The notes under the pieces were generated by a model. The model was not told the origin of the DNA. It made no database searches and saw only the letters and a list, made by a program, of their open reading frames with translations. The position numbers were made by a program, and so were the translations under genes. Of a stretch of DNA of 64,000 nucleotides, positions 62,268 through 64,000 are shown piece after piece (positions within the stretch are counted from its first letter, which is position 1; each line of letters opens with the position of its first letter). Source of the stretch: Desulfobacterales bacterium (lineage in GTDB: Bacteria > Desulfobacterota > Desulfobacteria > Desulfobacterales > JAHEIW01). Location of the stretch: NCBI GenBank assembly GCA_030066985.1, contig JASJAN010000011.1, positions 1 to 64,000 on the forward strand. The letters are read 5' to 3'.

Positions 62268-63272
62268 ATGATTATCGATTTGCAAAAATTCATCACCGAA
62301 GAGCAGCTCTATTGGACCGAGCTGGAATCCGTGCTGGATCGGTTGGAAAGAAAACCGGAAGAAAAGTTAAAGCTGGGTGCGCTAGAACGATTTCATTATT
62401 TGTATCAGCGTGCGTCAGCCGATCTGGCTAAAATTTCAACTTTTTCAGCCGAACCCAACACCCGTCAATATCTTGAATCGCTGGTCGGTCGGGCCTTTGG
62501 CGAGATCCATGAAACCCGCGAAAAACCCCATCGCTTGCGACCTTTACATTGGTTCTTTAACACCTTTCCACAAACGTTTCGCAAGCATTTGCGCGCTTTT
62601 TGGATCAGCTTGATAGCCATGTTGGTGGGGGCGGCCTTTGGCGGATTTGCCGTTATGGTGGATTCGAACACCAAACAAATCCTGCTGCCGTTTTCACATC
62701 TTCAGGGCGATCCTTCCGAGCGCGTCAAAAATGAAGAAAGCGTCGAAGCCGATCGACTCAAGGGGGCCAAGAGTTCTTTTTCCTCCTTTTTAATGACCCA
62801 CAATACCAAGGTCGCCATTTTTACTCTCGCTCTGGGAACGACCTGGGGAATTGGCACTCTGATAATGCTGTTCTACAACGGGGTCATCTTGGGGGCTGTT
62901 GCCATCGATTACGTGCTGGCCGGGGAGTCTGCTTTTCTGCTCGGCTGGTTGCTGCCGCATGGCGCCATTGAAATTCCGGCTATATTACTTGCCGGGCAGG
63001 CCGGCATCGTCCTGGCCAGCGCACTCATCGGGTGGGGAAAACCCATATCTTTGCGCATGCGACTGCGCCAAATATCACCCGATCTGGTTACGCTTATCTG
63101 CGGTGTGGCGCTGATGCTGGTTTGGGCGGGAATTATTGAAGCCTTTTTTTCGCAGTACCACGAACCGGTTTTGTCCTATACCTTCAAAATAGCTTTTGGA
63201 TGTATTGAGTTGCTGATATTGGTCTTTTTTTTAGGCAGAGCCGGTCGAAAGAAAGAAATTGTAAATACCTAA
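62268..63272 (+). CDS. SpoIIM-family (stage II sporulation protein M-like) membrane protein
   Basis: The 334-residue protein has a helical cytoplasmic N-terminus (about 1-105), then about six transmembrane helices with the SpoIIM signature: FRKHLRAFWISLIAMLVGAA, the FLMTHNTKVAIFTLALGTTW block, and LLPHGAIEIPAILLAGQAG. The family exists far outside spore formers and is often beside MoxR, DUF58 and RDD genes; no sporulation is implied. The membrane partner role is inference. Confidence 0.88.
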   Translation: MIIDLQKFITEEQLYWTELESVLDRLERKPEEKLKLGALERFHYLYQRASADLAKISTFSAEPNTRQYLESLVGRAFGEIHETREKPHRLRPLHWFFNTFPQTFRKHLRAFWISLIAMLVGAAFGGFAVMVDSNTKQILLPFSHLQGDPSERVKNEESVEADRLKGAKSSFSSFLMTHNTKVAIFTLALGTTWGIGTLIMLFYNGVILGAVAIDYVLAGESAFLLGWLLPHGAIEIPAILLAGQAGIVLASALIGWGKPISLRMRLRQISPDLVTLICGVALMLVWAGIIEAFFSQYHEPVLSYTFKIAFGCIELLILVFFLGRAGRKKEIVNT

Positions 63273-63358
63273 AATTTATTATGGAATCTTTAAAAATTAC
63301 TTGTCTCTTAAATTTAAGCTCATTTATTAGGTATGACATACTGTTTTAGCAAACACCA

Positions 63359-64000
63359 ATGACGGATAGAATAAACACACTCATCATTAAGACACCAGAA
63401 GGCGTTGAATTTTCATTACGTCTTGCAGGACCGGTAACGCGTTTTTTAGCCTGGTCGATTGATCTGGGGACCATCATTGCCATTATGTCCATTCTCAATG
63501 TCCTCTTTACGATCATAGGCGTTATCAACCGTGATCTTGCCGTGGCCGCCAATTTTATTGGCTTTTTTGTGATTACAATTGGCTACGGAATATTTATGGA
63601 ATGGTACTGGCAAGGTCAAACATTGGGAAAAAAGCTTTTACGTCTCAGAGTGATGGACGCGCAGGGGCTGCGACTGCAATTCAGTCAGGTGGTGATTCGC
63701 AATTTGCTCAGATTCGTCGATAGCTTGCCGGCGCTGTATTTGGTTGGCGGTTTGGTATGTCTGTTTAACCAGCGGGCCCAACGTTTGGGTGATTTTGCGG
63801 CCAATACGATTGTTACCTGGAACCCGCGGATTTCAGAGCCGGATTTAAATCAGCTTTTAGAAGGCAAATACAATTCCTTCCATGAATATCCCCATTTGGA
63901 AGCCCGTTTGCGGCAACATGTCACGCCGCAAGAAGCGCAGATTGCCGTTCAGTCGATTATGCGGCGGGACACGCTTGATCCGCAGGAGCGCATAGCACTT
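63359..64000 (+). CDS. RDD-family membrane protein (partial, runs past the window end)
   Basis: From the ATG at 63359 an open frame continues to the last base. It has the RDD pattern VTRFLAWSIDLGTIIAIMSI, the second block WQGQTLGKKLLRLRVMD, and RAQRLGDFAANTIV. After about residue 165 it becomes soluble and helical (LEARLRQHVTPQEAQIAVQS). RDD genes commonly follow SpoIIM in MoxR clusters. The C-terminal end is outside the window. No stop codon was found in the 214 codons present. Confidence 0.88.
   Translation, partial: MTDRINTLIIKTPEGVEFSLRLAGPVTRFLAWSIDLGTIIAIMSILNVLFTIIGVINRDLAVAANFIGFFVITIGYGIFMEWYWQGQTLGKKLLRLRVMDAQGLRLQFSQVVIRNLLRFVDSLPALYLVGGLVCLFNQRAQRLGDFAANTIVTWNPRISEPDLNQLLEGKYNSFHEYPHLEARLRQHVTPQEAQIAVQSIMRRDTLDPQERIAL

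Noticed and set aside
62268-63272. SpoIIM as a sign of sporulation
   Set aside because: The family is common outside spore formers and there are no other sporulation genes; the envelope genes indicate a Gram-negative cell.

Overview
The window looks like a chromosomal segment of a Gram-negative, anaerobic, probably sulfate-reducing bacterium of the Desulfobacterota (Desulfobacterales-like). The evidence is a TmcB/TmcC-type HdrD-like Fe-S protein and membrane cytochrome b pair, a four-subunit KorDABC 2-oxoacid:ferredoxin oxidoreductase, ThrH instead of a classical homoserine kinase, FolE2, an LPS heptose enzyme (HldE), c-di-GMP and PilZ proteins, and a large PAS/GAF signalling load. This taxonomic call is inference from gene content; no database was searched.

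Region 1 (1-13.7 kb) is housekeeping: an initiator tRNA, DUF167, hldE, a hotdog thioesterase, thrH-hom-alaC (aspartate-family amino acids), purM, tsaD, nagZ, a membrane GGDEF-EAL protein, a small zinc-type protein and mltG. Region 2 (13.7-30 kb) holds korDABC, a metallophosphoesterase, prepilin peptidase, lon, tsaB, psd, leuB, asd, greA, rpoZ, ttcA, folE2, dacB and dtd. tsaB and tsaD are both present but unlinked.

Region 3 (30-43 kb) is sensory: a three-GAF class III nucleotide cyclase, AlgH, an orphan BcrAD/HgdC-type activase, then a five-gene set consisting of a Cache/multi-PAS protein without a kinase, a V4R protein, a large hybrid kinase with two receivers and HPt, an RsbW-like ATPase and a STAS antagonist. 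Together these look like a phosphorelay coupled to partner switching. Region 4 (43-53.3 kb) has a GNAT protein, a DUF2080 protein, a decayed activase pseudogene, tmcB and tmcC homologues, an isochorismatase-fold hydrolase, a PilZ protein and an aapJQMP amino-acid ABC importer.

Region 5 (53.5 kb to the end) is a run of same-strand membrane genes: GYF/RDD, two B-box-like zinc proteins, DUF4129, DUF4350, MoxR ATPase, DUF58, SpoIIM and a second RDD protein cut by the window end. The core matches the widespread MoxR-DUF58 membrane system; the zinc and GYF proteins in front are the less usual part.

The most striking non-coding property is the number of structured interspersed repeats between genes: at least eight families, several with two copies in this window, built of short repeated words with an inverted copy. 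One such word array lies in frame inside a receiver domain of the hybrid kinase.
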